From positions 124,001-188,000 of the forward strand of contig CAIQPK010000072.1 of NCBI GenBank assembly GCA_903873705.1: a DNA stretch of 64,000 bases, read 5' to 3'. Every line of letters begins with the position of its first letter. Positions within the stretch are counted from its first letter, which is position 1. Shown piece by piece: positions 8,823 through 19,015 of this stretch. The notes beneath the pieces were generated by a model. That model saw only the letters and a program-made list of their open reading frames with translations, was not told the origin of the DNA and made no database searches. The position numbers were made by a program, and so were the translations under genes. Source of the stretch: an uncultured Acidobacteriota bacterium (GTDB lineage: Bacteria > Acidobacteriota > Terriglobia > Terriglobales > Acidobacteriaceae).

Positions 8823-11800
8823 ATGACGAAGGGTTTGCCGATTCGGTTGTGGGCTTCCGGGCTGCTGCTGTGCTCCGCGTTATGCGGACCGGCGGTGCTG
8901 CGCGGGGGTGCGCAGGCAGGGGACTCGGCGACGACGCAACTGCTTGGAAAAGCGCATGCACTGGAGGTTCGGGGCCGAATTGATATGGCCAAGCAGACCT
9001 GGCAGCAGGTGCTGCTGGTTGATCCGAACAACGCTGAAGCGCTGGCTGGGATGGCGCGGGCTGTTGATGGCGAATTATGGCGCACAGCACTACAACGAGG
9101 CGATTGCGATTGATCGCCGGGTTCCGACGGCAGTTCATGCGCAGTTGATGCGCGACCCGGATTACATGCGGACGCTGGCTTCGGTGTACTCGGCGCTGGG
9201 GCGCGACGCGGATGCCCAGCGGGTGTTGAAGAGTGCGCTGGAGCTGCCGTTTCCGGCGGATGCGCGTGGACTGCAGGCGGATACGCAGCTGCAGTATGCG
9301 GGGTTGCTGGCGGCGGCGAAGCATTATGAGCAGGCTGTTGGACTCTACCGGCAGGTGCTGGCGGCGGATACGACGAATACGGGAGCGTGGACGGGGCTGA
9401 TCGGCGCGGAGCATGCGCTGAACATGGACCAGGATGGGCTGCTGGCGTTGGGGAATATGCCACCGCAGAATTATCAGCAGGCGATGCAGGACCCCGGGTT
9501 TGAGACGCTGGTGGCTTCGGTGTACCAGGGTGCCGGCAAGCAGGATGAGGCTCAGGAAGTGCTGGAGACGTTCCTGGGCGCTATGCGCGCGGCGCGACGT
9601 CCGCTGCCGGTGGGTGCAGAGTTGCAGCTGGCGACGATTTACATGACGCGGGGCGAGTCAGACAAGGCTTATCCGCTGTATCGCGAGGCGCTGCGTGCCA
9701 ACCCCGAGAATACCGATGCGTGGAAGGGCATGCTTTCGACGCTGCACAGCACGGGACACGACCAGGAGGCGCTGGCCCAGGTGACGCAGATGCCGGCGGC
9801 GATTCGCAAGAACCTGGAACAGGACCCGGCTTATCTGCAGACGGTGGGATCGATTTATGCGGGTCTGGGACATCCGCAGGAGGCGATGAGCTTTCTGAAC
9901 CGGATTCAGCAGCACTATGCGGCACAACGCGTGGCGGCCCCGGCGGACATTGATATTCAGAGCGCTTGGCTGCTCTACAACAGCGCGAACGACGCTCCGC
10001 TTTACAAGGCGCTGATGACCTTGGGGAGCCGCACGGACCTGACTGATGAACAGCGGCGGACGGTGCAGACGATCTGGGCGAGCTGGGCTACGCGAAGGGC
10101 GAACCAGGCTGCTGCTGCCGGCAACAACAGGCGAGCACTGATGATTTTGAATGCGGCCGCGCAGGCGTTCCCGGATAATCCGGCGGTAACGAAAGCGCTG
10201 GCGAGTGGCTATGCGGCTGCCGGCCTGCCGAAGCAGGCCGTTGCGATATTTAAGGGGCAGGATTTGAGCTCGGGGTCGGCCGCGGACTACAAGGCGGCGG
10301 TGGGCGCGGCGATTGCCAATAACGATTTGAAGAATGCGGAGATCTGGCTGCGTTTTGGGCTGGAGCAGTATCCGCGCGATCCGCAGTTGCTGGTGCTGGC
10401 GGCAAAGTTTGAGCAAGCGCGCGGCGATGCGAATAAGGCGGCGCAGTATTACAAGGCTTCGCTGGCAGCGATGCCTCCGGTGGATTATGGCGCGGACCTG
10501 GCCAATGAGCTGGTGAAGCCGACGCCTGCTCGGCGGGCTACGGTGACGCAGCGTCCTGCGGACCTGGCAACGCTGCTCTCGCAGCAGGACCCGGCGGCGG
10601 CCTCGGCGGCGGTTCAGCCGGAGATGGCTCCGCAGCCGGTTTATACGCGGCCGTATCTGCCGGGGTCGGCGAACTCGACTCTGGCTCCGGTGCTGCTGAA
10701 TAATCCGCAGCCGAATCCTTATCTTGCACCGGGAAGCCCGGTGACGACGGTGCCGCATTATGACAATGTTCCGCGGTATCCGGGGTCGAGTGACCTGGGT
10801 GGGCAGGCTCCGGCGACGACGCGGGTGCCGAAGAATACGAAACTGAAGGATTATGTACCGCTGCCGCAATCGCAGGTGGAAGCGCCGGCGGGTGGCGTGA
10901 TTCGACTGCATCCGGTAGCGGCGATGGAGAGCGTTTTCGGGCCGTATGCGAGCTACGATCCTTCCGTAGAGACGCCGAAGATGGCGATGGAACGGGGCAA
11001 GGCCAGCTGGGCTGACGGGCTTCATGCGGTGTCTGCGAGCACGGGGTCGCTGTGGGGCGATGTGCTGCATACGGTGGCGTTCCAGCAGAGCAATGCGCCG
11101 CTGCTGCCGGTTTATCCGCAGCCGGGGCAGCCGAAGCCGGCACCGCAGCAGAGCTCGGGGGAGACGGGAACGAGCACACCGCCGCAGCGGAATACGATTA
11201 CGTTGCCGGATGGGACGCCGGTAGTGCCTTATGCGGATGTGGCGCGTCCGGTGGACCACAACAAGGGTCCGGCGAGTGACGCCGCGAAACAGCGGGCTGC
11301 CGCGATCAAGAAGAATCAGCAGACGGCACCGCAGAACCGGACCGGGGTAAGCGTTCCTCCGGAAGAAGACTTCAGCTCGAGTGCGGTTGATTCCGCGCAG
11401 TTCAGCACGTCTCCGGCGAATCCGGCGGCGCAGCAAGGAGCGACGGTGCAGCGGCCAGCTTCAGCGCAGGCGGCCGACGTGAATGGGCGGCAGCAGGTGG
11501 ATCCGCAGTCGACCCTTCCGCAGCAGAACGGCGACGGCTATGGGCAGCAGTATCCGCAGCCGAACGTGCGGGGTACGCGGCCGGCTCCGAGCAGGACGAT
11601 TCGGAGACAGCAGGCACCGGCGCAGCAGCCGACTACGCAGCCGGTGGGACCGCCGATGCAGTATCCGGTTTATCCTCAGCCGCTGCAGACGCCCGGGCCT
11701 CCGGTGATCGACAAGGCTTATCCGCTGCCCACGCCGCCGAGCGATCAGCAGCTGATTCAGCAGAATGTGCCGCCGTTGCGTGGGTATTACGATCCGCGGC

Positions 11801-13038
11801 CCGATCCGCTGGTGCCGTTGAATGACCGGCAGCAGGCGGAACTGGATCTGGCGACGATCGAGGGGTCGTACTCGGGCTGGATGGGCGGCACGGTGAACGG
11901 GCGGTATCGCAGCGGGACGTCGGGTGTGGACCGGCTGTCGGCGGTGGAGATTCCGTTTGAGATGTCGGGTGTGGCGAGCAAGACGGCGCGGTTCTCGGTG
12001 GTCGCCAAGGGTGTGTTTTTGAACTCGGGACTGCTGGATACGACGGCGGGTACGCTGGGAACGCAGCCGGTGCTGGGAACACTGCCGGGTGATGCGCTGA
12101 ATCCTCCGCAGCAGCAGTTTGCGACGGGCGTAGGCGGCGAGATTCAGATGACGACGAACACGTTGTCGCTGGCGGCAGGGTATACGCCTTACGGGTTCCT
12201 GGTGTCGAACGTGATTGGGCGGGTGCGGTGGCGTCCGGGCAACGGGCACTTTACGCTGTATGGCGGACGCGATGCCGTGCGGGAGACGCAGCTGTCTTAT
12301 GCGGGGCTCCATGATCCGGGCAGCCGAACGACCAATGGGAATATCTGGGGCGGCGTTGTTGAGACCGGCGGCGGCGTGCGGTTCGATTTCGGCGATGAGA
12401 AATCGGGCTTCTACGTACAGGCTGAAGGTGCTGACCTGACCGGCTACCATGTGCTGCACAATCGCAAGTATGACGGCACGATGGGCGCTTACTTCCGGGT
12501 AATGAACTGGAAGGATGTGGGGTCGCTGAACGTCGGCGGAACGATGTTTGGCGAGCACTACAACTTCAACGAGCGTGGGCAGACTTATGGCCTGGGCGGT
12601 TACTTCAGCCCTAATGCGTACTTCCTGGCGGCGGTGCCGGTAACGTTTACCGGGCATCATGGGCAGTGGTTCCACTACCTGGTATCGGGCAGCGCGGGAA
12701 TTCAGACGTTCCAGGAAGACAGCCAGACTTACTTTCCGCTGGATGTTCCGATTCAAACGGGGTTTGCGGCGGGTTGCGGGCCAACGGTACCGAATTGCGC
12801 GGTCTTTCCGGTGAACTCGAATACGGGGTTGAATTACTCGCTGGATGCGCAGGGGTCTTACCAGGCGAGCGATCACTGGTACCTGGGTGCTTTCGTGAGC
12901 GGCAATAACACCAATAACTACAACACGATATCGGGCGGGTTTTTCGCGCGGTACCTATTCCGTCCGCAGTACCAGACGGTGGAGTATCCGACTGGATTGT
13001 TCCCGGTTGAAGGCTTCCGTCCGGTGAAGGTTCCCTAA
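8823..13038 (+). CDS. bcsC: BcsC-like cellulose export protein, frame broken near the N-terminus
   Basis: Reading starts at ATG 8823 with a signal peptide and a first TPR unit (VDPNNAEALAGMARA), then runs into a stop at 9113. TPR coding continues in the +1 frame from about 9065 (NYGAQHYNEAIAID) to 13038, so one extra base near 9060-9080 would explain the break. The continuing part has three or four TPR modules (to about nt 10500), a Pro/Gln-rich low-complexity linker of roughly 450 residues (about 10500-11850), and a C-terminal beta-barrel of the BcsC_C type (about 11870-13035; motifs such as FNERGQTYGLGGYFSPNAYF). BcsC links the periplasm to an outer-membrane pore for cellulose. Frame +1 alone also offers a GTG at 8908, but its first 50 residues are Arg-rich nonsense. 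This is either a genuine lesion that would disable export or a sequence error. Confidence 0.8.
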
Positions 13039-13192
13039 GCGACAAACGATGGCAGCAGCGGCATTTCGGGGCGCGCGGCTGGGTCGTCAGGCGATGGGAA
13101 TTTACTTGCTTCGTTGCGCCGGCCAACGTATAACTTGCTCACACAAACAAATCACTCCCGGCTCATGAGCAGTTGGTCGCCGCAGGTCTGGA

Positions 13193-15217
13193 GTGTGGAG
13201 CAGTCCATTGTCTCTTGGGGCCACTGAAGTTTCGTTGAATGGCGGGTGGGTGCGGGGTGTTCTCGCGGTAACGCTTGCGACCGCTACATGGGGAATGTCC
13301 GCGCATGCGGGTGACAAGCCGGTGCCGGATTGGGTGAAGGCCGCGGCGGCGCAGGAAGTGCCGCATTACAACGCGAAGACGAAAGCTGTCGTGCTGCTGG
13401 ACGAGACGACCTACACGGTTTCTCCCGATGGGCAGGCGGTGCAGCATGTTCGCCGAGCGGTGAAGATTCTGCGCCAGCAGGGACGGCGGGATGCGACGCC
13501 GGTGGTGTATTACGACAAGGACTCGAAAGTGCTGTCGATGCACGTGTGGACGATCTCGCCCACGGGCCACGAGTACACGGTGAAGGACAACGAGATTCTG
13601 GACTTCGCCGCGCATACGGGCGGGGGCGAGTTGTACAACGATGACCGGGTGAAGGTGATGCCCGAGCCTCCGGGGTCCGATCCAGGCGGCGTGGTGGCGT
13701 ATGAGTATGAGGTAAAGGAGCGGCCCTACCTGGCGGAGACGACGTGGTTTTTCCAGGACGATTTGCCGCGCCTGAAGCAGAGTTTTCGGCTGGTGCTGCC
13801 GCCGGGTTTCACGCAGACGACGACGTGGGCGCACCACACAGTGGATAAGGGCATCGACCTGGAAAACCAGAAGTGGCTGTGGAATATGGACAGCGTGGCG
13901 GGAATCGATCTGGATGAGATTCCGATGTCGCCCTCCGCGGGCGCGCTGGCCGGGCGCATGACGGTGCACTACGCGGGACCTACCTTGGCCATGCCGCAGG
14001 AAGGTACGTGGAAGGGCATTGGCGAGTGGTACGGCGTGCTTTCGCATGACCGCCTGGCGGCTACTCCCGAAATTTCTGCGAAGGCTGCGGAGCTGACCGC
14101 GGGTAAGGCCGACTTCTATGACAAGAGCGAAGCGATTGCGTTGTTTTTGCAACAGCAGATTCGCTACGTGGCGATCGAGATGGGCGTGGGCGGGTACCAG
14201 CCCCATGCTGCGGCGGATGTGTTTCGCGGCCGCTACGGCGACTGCAAGGACAAAGCGGCGCTGTTGAGCGCGATGCTGGGCAGCGTAGGCATCCACAGCG
14301 CGCTGCTGATGGTGGACACCGAGCGCAATGTGATCGATCCGGATGCGCCGTCGATTCTGGGCAACCACATGATCGGAGCGATCGAGATACCGAAGGGGTA
14401 CGAGTCGCCCAAGATGCGCAGCGTGGTGACGGCGGCTACCGGCAAGCGGTATTTGATTTTCGATCCGACGTGGGACAAGACGCCGTTCGGTCAGCTGGAG
14501 AACAATCTGCAGGGCAGCTATGGCGTGTTGATGGAAGGCAAGGAAAGCCAGGTGATTCGGCTGCCGGTACTTTCGCCGGATCTGAATACTGTGCGGCGGA
14601 CTGCGAGCTTCGAACTGATGCCTGACGGGGAGCTGAAGGGCAAGATTACGGAGAAGCGGTTTGGCGATATGGCTGAGCGGCGACGCGTGGTCTTTACCGA
14701 GAGCGATGCCAAGCAACAGCAGCAGTATATGGACAACATCATCCGGGGCGACTTGAGCACGGCTGCGCTGACGGACCTGAAGGTTGAGAATGCGGCGGTG
14801 CTGAACCAGGACCTGACGACGAGCTTTGGCATCGATGCGGTGCATTTTGCGACGACGGCGGGGCCGCTTCTGATGGTGCGTCCGCGGGTGTTCGGGTCAG
14901 TCGGGCTGAAGGTTGACCGCAAACCGCGGCTGCTGCCGGTGGACCTGCGGCAGACGATGCGGGCCAGCGATGAGTTCGACATTGCTCTGCCGGCGGGTTA
15001 CTCGGTGGACGAGTTGCCCGATCCGGTGAAGCTGGACCTAGGATTTGCGAGCTATGAGAGCTCGACGACGGTGCAGGGGCAGATGCTGCATTACAAGCGC
15101 GTGTACACGGTGCGGGAGGTGACGCTGCCGGCCGAGAGGTACTCGGAGCTGCAAAAAATGGCGTCAGTGATTGAGGCGGATGAGCAAAGCCGAGCGGTGC
15201 TCAAGAAGTCGAACTAA
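13193..15217 (+). CDS. DUF3857 / transglutaminase-like exported protein, intact triad
   Basis: 674 aa from GTG 13193; the start is uncertain because no strong ribosome site is visible. A signal sequence (GVLAVTLATATWGMSAHA) precedes a DUF3857 domain (about 60-230) and a transglutaminase-like domain. The papain-type triad is visible: C351 in GDCKDKA, H392 in NHMIGAIEI and D424 in FDPTWD. A C-terminal beta-rich region follows. Such proteins are common in Acidobacteria and Bacteroidetes; their substrates are not known. The gene lies about 155 bases after bcsC and 67 bases before a second gene of the same architecture, so the two are probably co-transcribed. Nothing in the sequence ties it biochemically to cellulose. 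Confidence 0.85.
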   Translation: MWSSPLSLGATEVSLNGGWVRGVLAVTLATATWGMSAHAGDKPVPDWVKAAAAQEVPHYNAKTKAVVLLDETTYTVSPDGQAVQHVRRAVKILRQQGRRDATPVVYYDKDSKVLSMHVWTISPTGHEYTVKDNEILDFAAHTGGGELYNDDRVKVMPEPPGSDPGGVVAYEYEVKERPYLAETTWFFQDDLPRLKQSFRLVLPPGFTQTTTWAHHTVDKGIDLENQKWLWNMDSVAGIDLDEIPMSPSAGALAGRMTVHYAGPTLAMPQEGTWKGIGEWYGVLSHDRLAATPEISAKAAELTAGKADFYDKSEAIALFLQQQIRYVAIEMGVGGYQPHAAADVFRGRYGDCKDKAALLSAMLGSVGIHSALLMVDTERNVIDPDAPSILGNHMIGAIEIPKGYESPKMRSVVTAATGKRYLIFDPTWDKTPFGQLENNLQGSYGVLMEGKESQVIRLPVLSPDLNTVRRTASFELMPDGELKGKITEKRFGDMAERRRVVFTESDAKQQQQYMDNIIRGDLSTAALTDLKVENAAVLNQDLTTSFGIDAVHFATTAGPLLMVRPRVFGSVGLKVDRKPRLLPVDLRQTMRASDEFDIALPAGYSVDELPDPVKLDLGFASYESSTTVQGQMLHYKRVYTVREVTLPAERYSELQKMASVIEADEQSRAVLKKSN

Positions 15218-15284
15218 GTTTGCTGGTATGACGTGGCCGCAAGGCCGAAGATGAGATTGGGTCAACGCTAAAGGAGTACAGGAC

Positions 15285-17321
15285 GTGATGATTGCAGGAA
15301 GCAAAATGAGTGCTGGACGGGTGGGGATGGTGGCGGCGATGGCGCTGTTTCTGGGGGCGCTGCCGTTGCGGGCGGCAGACTTATTTACCAAGCCGACGCC
15401 GGAAGAACTGGCGATGACGTCGCTGCCGGGGTTTCCGGGTGCACCGGCAGTCATTTTGTTTCGTGAAGAGATCACGAACGCGGACCTCCACTCCGTGCAG
15501 CACTATGAGCGCATCAAGGTGCTGACCGAGAAGGGCAAGGAGTATGCCAACGTTGAACTGCGGTTTTTCAGTTCGACGGGCTATGACGACTTTGCGGATG
15601 ACAAGCAGGTAACCGACATTGCCGGCCGCACCATCCATCCCGATGGAACGATCATTCCGTTCACTGGCAAGCCGTATTTGAAGATGATGGAGAAGGGCAG
15701 GGATTTCAAGTACCAGGCACGCGTGTTCACGCTGCCGGACGTGGAGATCGGCAGCATCATCGAGTACCGCTACGCCGAGCGTATTAACGACAACATCTAT
15801 GAAGCGCCTGACTGGTACGTTCAGGGCGATTTGTATACCAAGGCAGCGCACTTCTCATGGCTGCCGACCAACCACGAGCTTAATTCGAAGGACGGGATAA
15901 TCAATACGATCACGTGGCTGCCGATCCTGCCCGAGGGCGTCACGGTAAAACGCACCGACATGGTGGGCAAGCAGACGTTCGAGTTGACTGTGCACGACAT
16001 GGCTCCGCAGCCGGACGAGGATTACATGCCCCCGATCAGGAGCTTCTCGTATCGCGTGTTGTTCAACTACACGCCGTTTCATTCGCCCCAGGATTTTTGG
16101 AAGAGCCGGGGGAAGGATTGGTCGAAGCGGGAGGACAGCTTTATTGGACCTAGCGGGGAGCTGAAATCGGCTACGGAGAGTGTGATTGCCGGCGCGACGA
16201 CGCAGGATGAGAAACTGCGGAAGATTTATGCGGCGGTGATGGCGCTCGAGAACACGGACTACACGCGCGACCGCGATCGCAAGGAAGACAAGGCGGAGGG
16301 CGTAGGCAAGATCAACAACGCCGGTGACGTTTACAAACGTGGCCGGGGATCAAGCGATCAGCTCAATGACGTGTTCATCGGCATGGCCCGTGCGGCGGGG
16401 ATGAAGGCCTATGTGATGCTGATCCCGGACCGCTCGAAACGTATCTTTACGTCGGGGTGGACGCAGTTCAACCAGTTCGACAACAGCATCGCGATCGTCA
16501 ACGTCGATGGCAAGGAGCAGTTCTTCGATCCTGGGCAACGGTATGCGGAGTACGGTCACCTGGCCTGGCAGAACACGTTGGGTATGGGCATCCGCCAGTT
16601 GGACAGCGGGACTGATTTTGCGCAGGCGCCGATCGACAATTACACCACTACTCGCAGCACCCGGGTGGCGAACTTGACCATGGATGCCAGGGGCGCGATT
16701 ACAGGCAAGATCGATCTGACCTTCACGGGGGCCATGGCGCTGCGGTGGCGGCACACGGCGCTGCGTGGCGACGACGAGAGTCTGAAGACTGCGTTGAAAA
16801 AGAACCTGGAAGATATGCTGCCGAAGACACTGGAAGTGAACGTCACGTCGATTGAGAACCTGGCTGATTACGTGAAGCCGCTGGCTGCGCACTTCGAAGT
16901 GAAGGGCACCCTGGGCACGGTGACAGGCAAGCGCATGATTCTGCCTGCCGATGTGTTCGCGGCTGAAAACGTTCCCACCTTTCCCCATGAGAAACGCGAA
17001 CTTCCGGTGTACTTTGAATATCCGCAGACGGTTGCGGATGCGATGAAACTAAACTTTCCAGCTTCAATGAGCGTGGAGGCTGTTCCGGAGGTGACAAAGG
17101 AACTGTTTCAGAAGTCGGCACAATTCGACATGGCGGCGGTTACGGCAGGGAACAGCGTGACGGTGCGGCGGAACTACGTGGCGAATCTGATTGTGGTGGA
17201 AGTGAAGGACTATAACGATCTGCGGGCGTTCTACGCGAAGATCGAATCGAAAGACAAGGACAGCATTGTGCTGAAGATGCCGACCGAGTCGGCGAGCAAT
17301 GCGCCGGGAGGCGGAAACTAA
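15285..17321 (+). CDS. DUF3857 / transglutaminase-like exported protein, catalytic residues lost
   Basis: 678 aa. AAGGAG about 10 bases before GTG 15285 and ATG 15288 supports the start; either codon could serve. A signal peptide ends near LPLRAA. The same DUF3857 plus transglutaminase layout as the preceding gene is present, but the GDCKD position reads GSSDQ (Ser at about 357) and the His position reads FDNSIAIV. Only the Asp of FDPGQR remains. The fold is therefore expected but not cysteine-protease chemistry. It may be a binding or structural partner of the intact paralogue upstream. Its stop overlaps the stop of the convergent membrane gene (CTAA at 17318-17321). Confidence 0.85.
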   Translation: MMIAGSKMSAGRVGMVAAMALFLGALPLRAADLFTKPTPEELAMTSLPGFPGAPAVILFREEITNADLHSVQHYERIKVLTEKGKEYANVELRFFSSTGYDDFADDKQVTDIAGRTIHPDGTIIPFTGKPYLKMMEKGRDFKYQARVFTLPDVEIGSIIEYRYAERINDNIYEAPDWYVQGDLYTKAAHFSWLPTNHELNSKDGIINTITWLPILPEGVTVKRTDMVGKQTFELTVHDMAPQPDEDYMPPIRSFSYRVLFNYTPFHSPQDFWKSRGKDWSKREDSFIGPSGELKSATESVIAGATTQDEKLRKIYAAVMALENTDYTRDRDRKEDKAEGVGKINNAGDVYKRGRGSSDQLNDVFIGMARAAGMKAYVMLIPDRSKRIFTSGWTQFNQFDNSIAIVNVDGKEQFFDPGQRYAEYGHLAWQNTLGMGIRQLDSGTDFAQAPIDNYTTTRSTRVANLTMDARGAITGKIDLTFTGAMALRWRHTALRGDDESLKTALKKNLEDMLPKTLEVNVTSIENLADYVKPLAAHFEVKGTLGTVTGKRMILPADVFAAENVPTFPHEKRELPVYFEYPQTVADAMKLNFPASMSVEAVPEVTKELFQKSAQFDMAAVTAGNSVTVRRNYVANLIVVEVKDYNDLRAFYAKIESKDKDSIVLKMPTESASNAPGGGN

Positions 17322-18847
17322 TTCGGGTTTGCGCCCTGGAGCAGGGTGCAGATTTTGACGGTGCCGTTGTTGTAAGGGCAGTTGTGTGACGTGGGTGCTG
17401 CGGAGTGAAGCAGGACCCATGTTGCGTTTAAGGGGAGCAGGCGGGCATCGCGGGCGGGGTCGGTGAGGGTGCTGAGGTTGAGTTGGGTGGTGGCACCGGC
17501 TTGCCAGGCGTCGGCGAGGGCGGGCTGGATGGCGGCTTCGCCACCGTCTTTGGAGAAGTCAGGCAGGACGCTGCGCTGGGCGGTGGCGCGGAAGGTCTGG
17601 CCGTCTTCGTTGGCGGTGGTGATGTAGTTGGCGTCGATGGCGAAGAGGGCGTTGGTGGGGGTGTTCTCGCGGGCCCAGAGGAAGGCTTGCTGCCAGGGGT
17701 TGGCGTGGGCGCGGTGGGGGAGCTCAAGGTGGAGCGAGGCGGGGAAGGTCTGGCGCTGGACGGTGAACATGATGGCGGCCATGACGAGGACGAAAGCGGG
17801 AGCGAGGACGCCAAGTTTGCGCGAGGTGAGTTCAGCCAGGGTGCCGCCTAGAAGGATGATCATGACGGCGTAGATGGGGAGGAACTGGCGGAGGGGTTGG
17901 AGGCGGGCTACCAGGTGTGTGGGGAAGTGTTCGTGGGCGAATAGCGCGGAGACGAGGGTGGCGATGAGGCCGATGGCTATGGCGGCTCGGCAGAGAGCGG
18001 CTTGCGGGGTGGTGGGGTTGGTGGAGCGCAGGAGCAGGGTGAGGACGATGAGGGGGCCGATAATGCCGAGCAGCTCGAACCATTGCCATTGCGAGAGGAA
18101 CCAGTAGTAGCGCGAAAAGGCGGCGGCAGTGGTGGCGGGGGATTCGGCGGGGGCGGTGAAATGGAGGAATGCGGCTGCGGCGAGGACGAGGGTGGTTAGG
18201 GTGGCGTAGGCGCGGATTTGAGCGCGGTGCGTGGGTAGTTTTGCGATGTGCAGGGCGATGATGATGCCGACGGCGTAGGCGGCCATGAGCGGGTGGAAGG
18301 CTGCGGCGGCGACCAGGGTAATTGCGCTGCGAGTGAGCGAGCGGCGGGTGGGGAGTTGCAGGGCGAAGGCGATGGCGAGTAGAGAGAGTGGCGTGGAGAA
18401 GGTGCGGGCGGTGACGTAGGGGTCCATCAAGAGCAGCGACGTGCCGGCGATGGGAAGCGTGAACCAGGCGGCGACGAGGGAGGTGGCGAGAAGTTGCGTG
18501 CGTTGTGACGGCCAGCACTGGGCGGCGATGAGCCAGGCAGCGTAGAGCGTGAGGACGATGCCGGTGAGGTCGGCGAGGAGGAGCAGCCACGGAAGGGCAA
18601 TGTGGGTGAGCCGGACGAGGGTGGCGAGTACGGGCGTGAAGAGGGAGTAGTGTGTGGTGGCGCGGACGAAGGGCAGGTCGTTGGGGAAGAGTACAGGGTT
18701 AAGGCTGGACTCGACGCCGGCAACGTAGAGGCCGCCGTCTTCTGCCAGGGGGTGGTAGCCGTGCACGGCGAAGGTGCAAAGGGTGAGCGCGGCCAGGGCG
18801 AGGCGTGGCGGGCGCGTGGAGGTCGTAATGGGAGTGGTGGTTGGCAA
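17318..18847 (-). CDS. polytopic membrane protein, DUF6798-like
   Basis: 509 aa with about ten hydrophobic segments over residues 15-360 and a soluble C-terminal domain of about 140 residues. The ordering (short N-terminus, HPLAEDGGLY near the first loop, many helices, extracytoplasmic tail) resembles GT-C-like integral membrane proteins such as the DUF6798 group. No catalytic motif can be named. The start is a TTG at 18847 with no clear ribosome site, and no better in-frame start precedes the first helix. It is convergent with the DUF3857 gene and shares stop-codon bases with it. Confidence 0.7.
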   Translation of the reverse strand: MPTTTPITTSTRPPRLALAALTLCTFAVHGYHPLAEDGGLYVAGVESSLNPVLFPNDLPFVRATTHYSLFTPVLATLVRLTHIALPWLLLLADLTGIVLTLYAAWLIAAQCWPSQRTQLLATSLVAAWFTLPIAGTSLLLMDPYVTARTFSTPLSLLAIAFALQLPTRRSLTRSAITLVAAAAFHPLMAAYAVGIIIALHIAKLPTHRAQIRAYATLTTLVLAAAAFLHFTAPAESPATTAAAFSRYYWFLSQWQWFELLGIIGPLIVLTLLLRSTNPTTPQAALCRAAIAIGLIATLVSALFAHEHFPTHLVARLQPLRQFLPIYAVMIILLGGTLAELTSRKLGVLAPAFVLVMAAIMFTVQRQTFPASLHLELPHRAHANPWQQAFLWARENTPTNALFAIDANYITTANEDGQTFRATAQRSVLPDFSKDGGEAAIQPALADAWQAGATTQLNLSTLTDPARDARLLPLNATWVLLHSAAPTSHNCPYNNGTVKICTLLQGANPN

Positions 18848-19015
18848 GTAGCTTGGCGTAAGTGCTTTGAGTTGAGGGTAGCAGCGCGGGTGCGTGCGAT
18901 GCGCGGCGCGGGAGGGAGGCTACAATAGACCTGACCGCATGGGCAAGATATTTTCAGCAAAAAGAGTGGGCCGAGTGGCCGCGGCTGCGATGGTGCGGCT
19001 GGGCGGAGATAGCCT

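Noticed and set aside
8908-9064. GTG at 8908 as the bcsC start
   Set aside because: It would give an Arg-rich leader with no signal peptide, while the other frame has both a signal peptide and a TPR.
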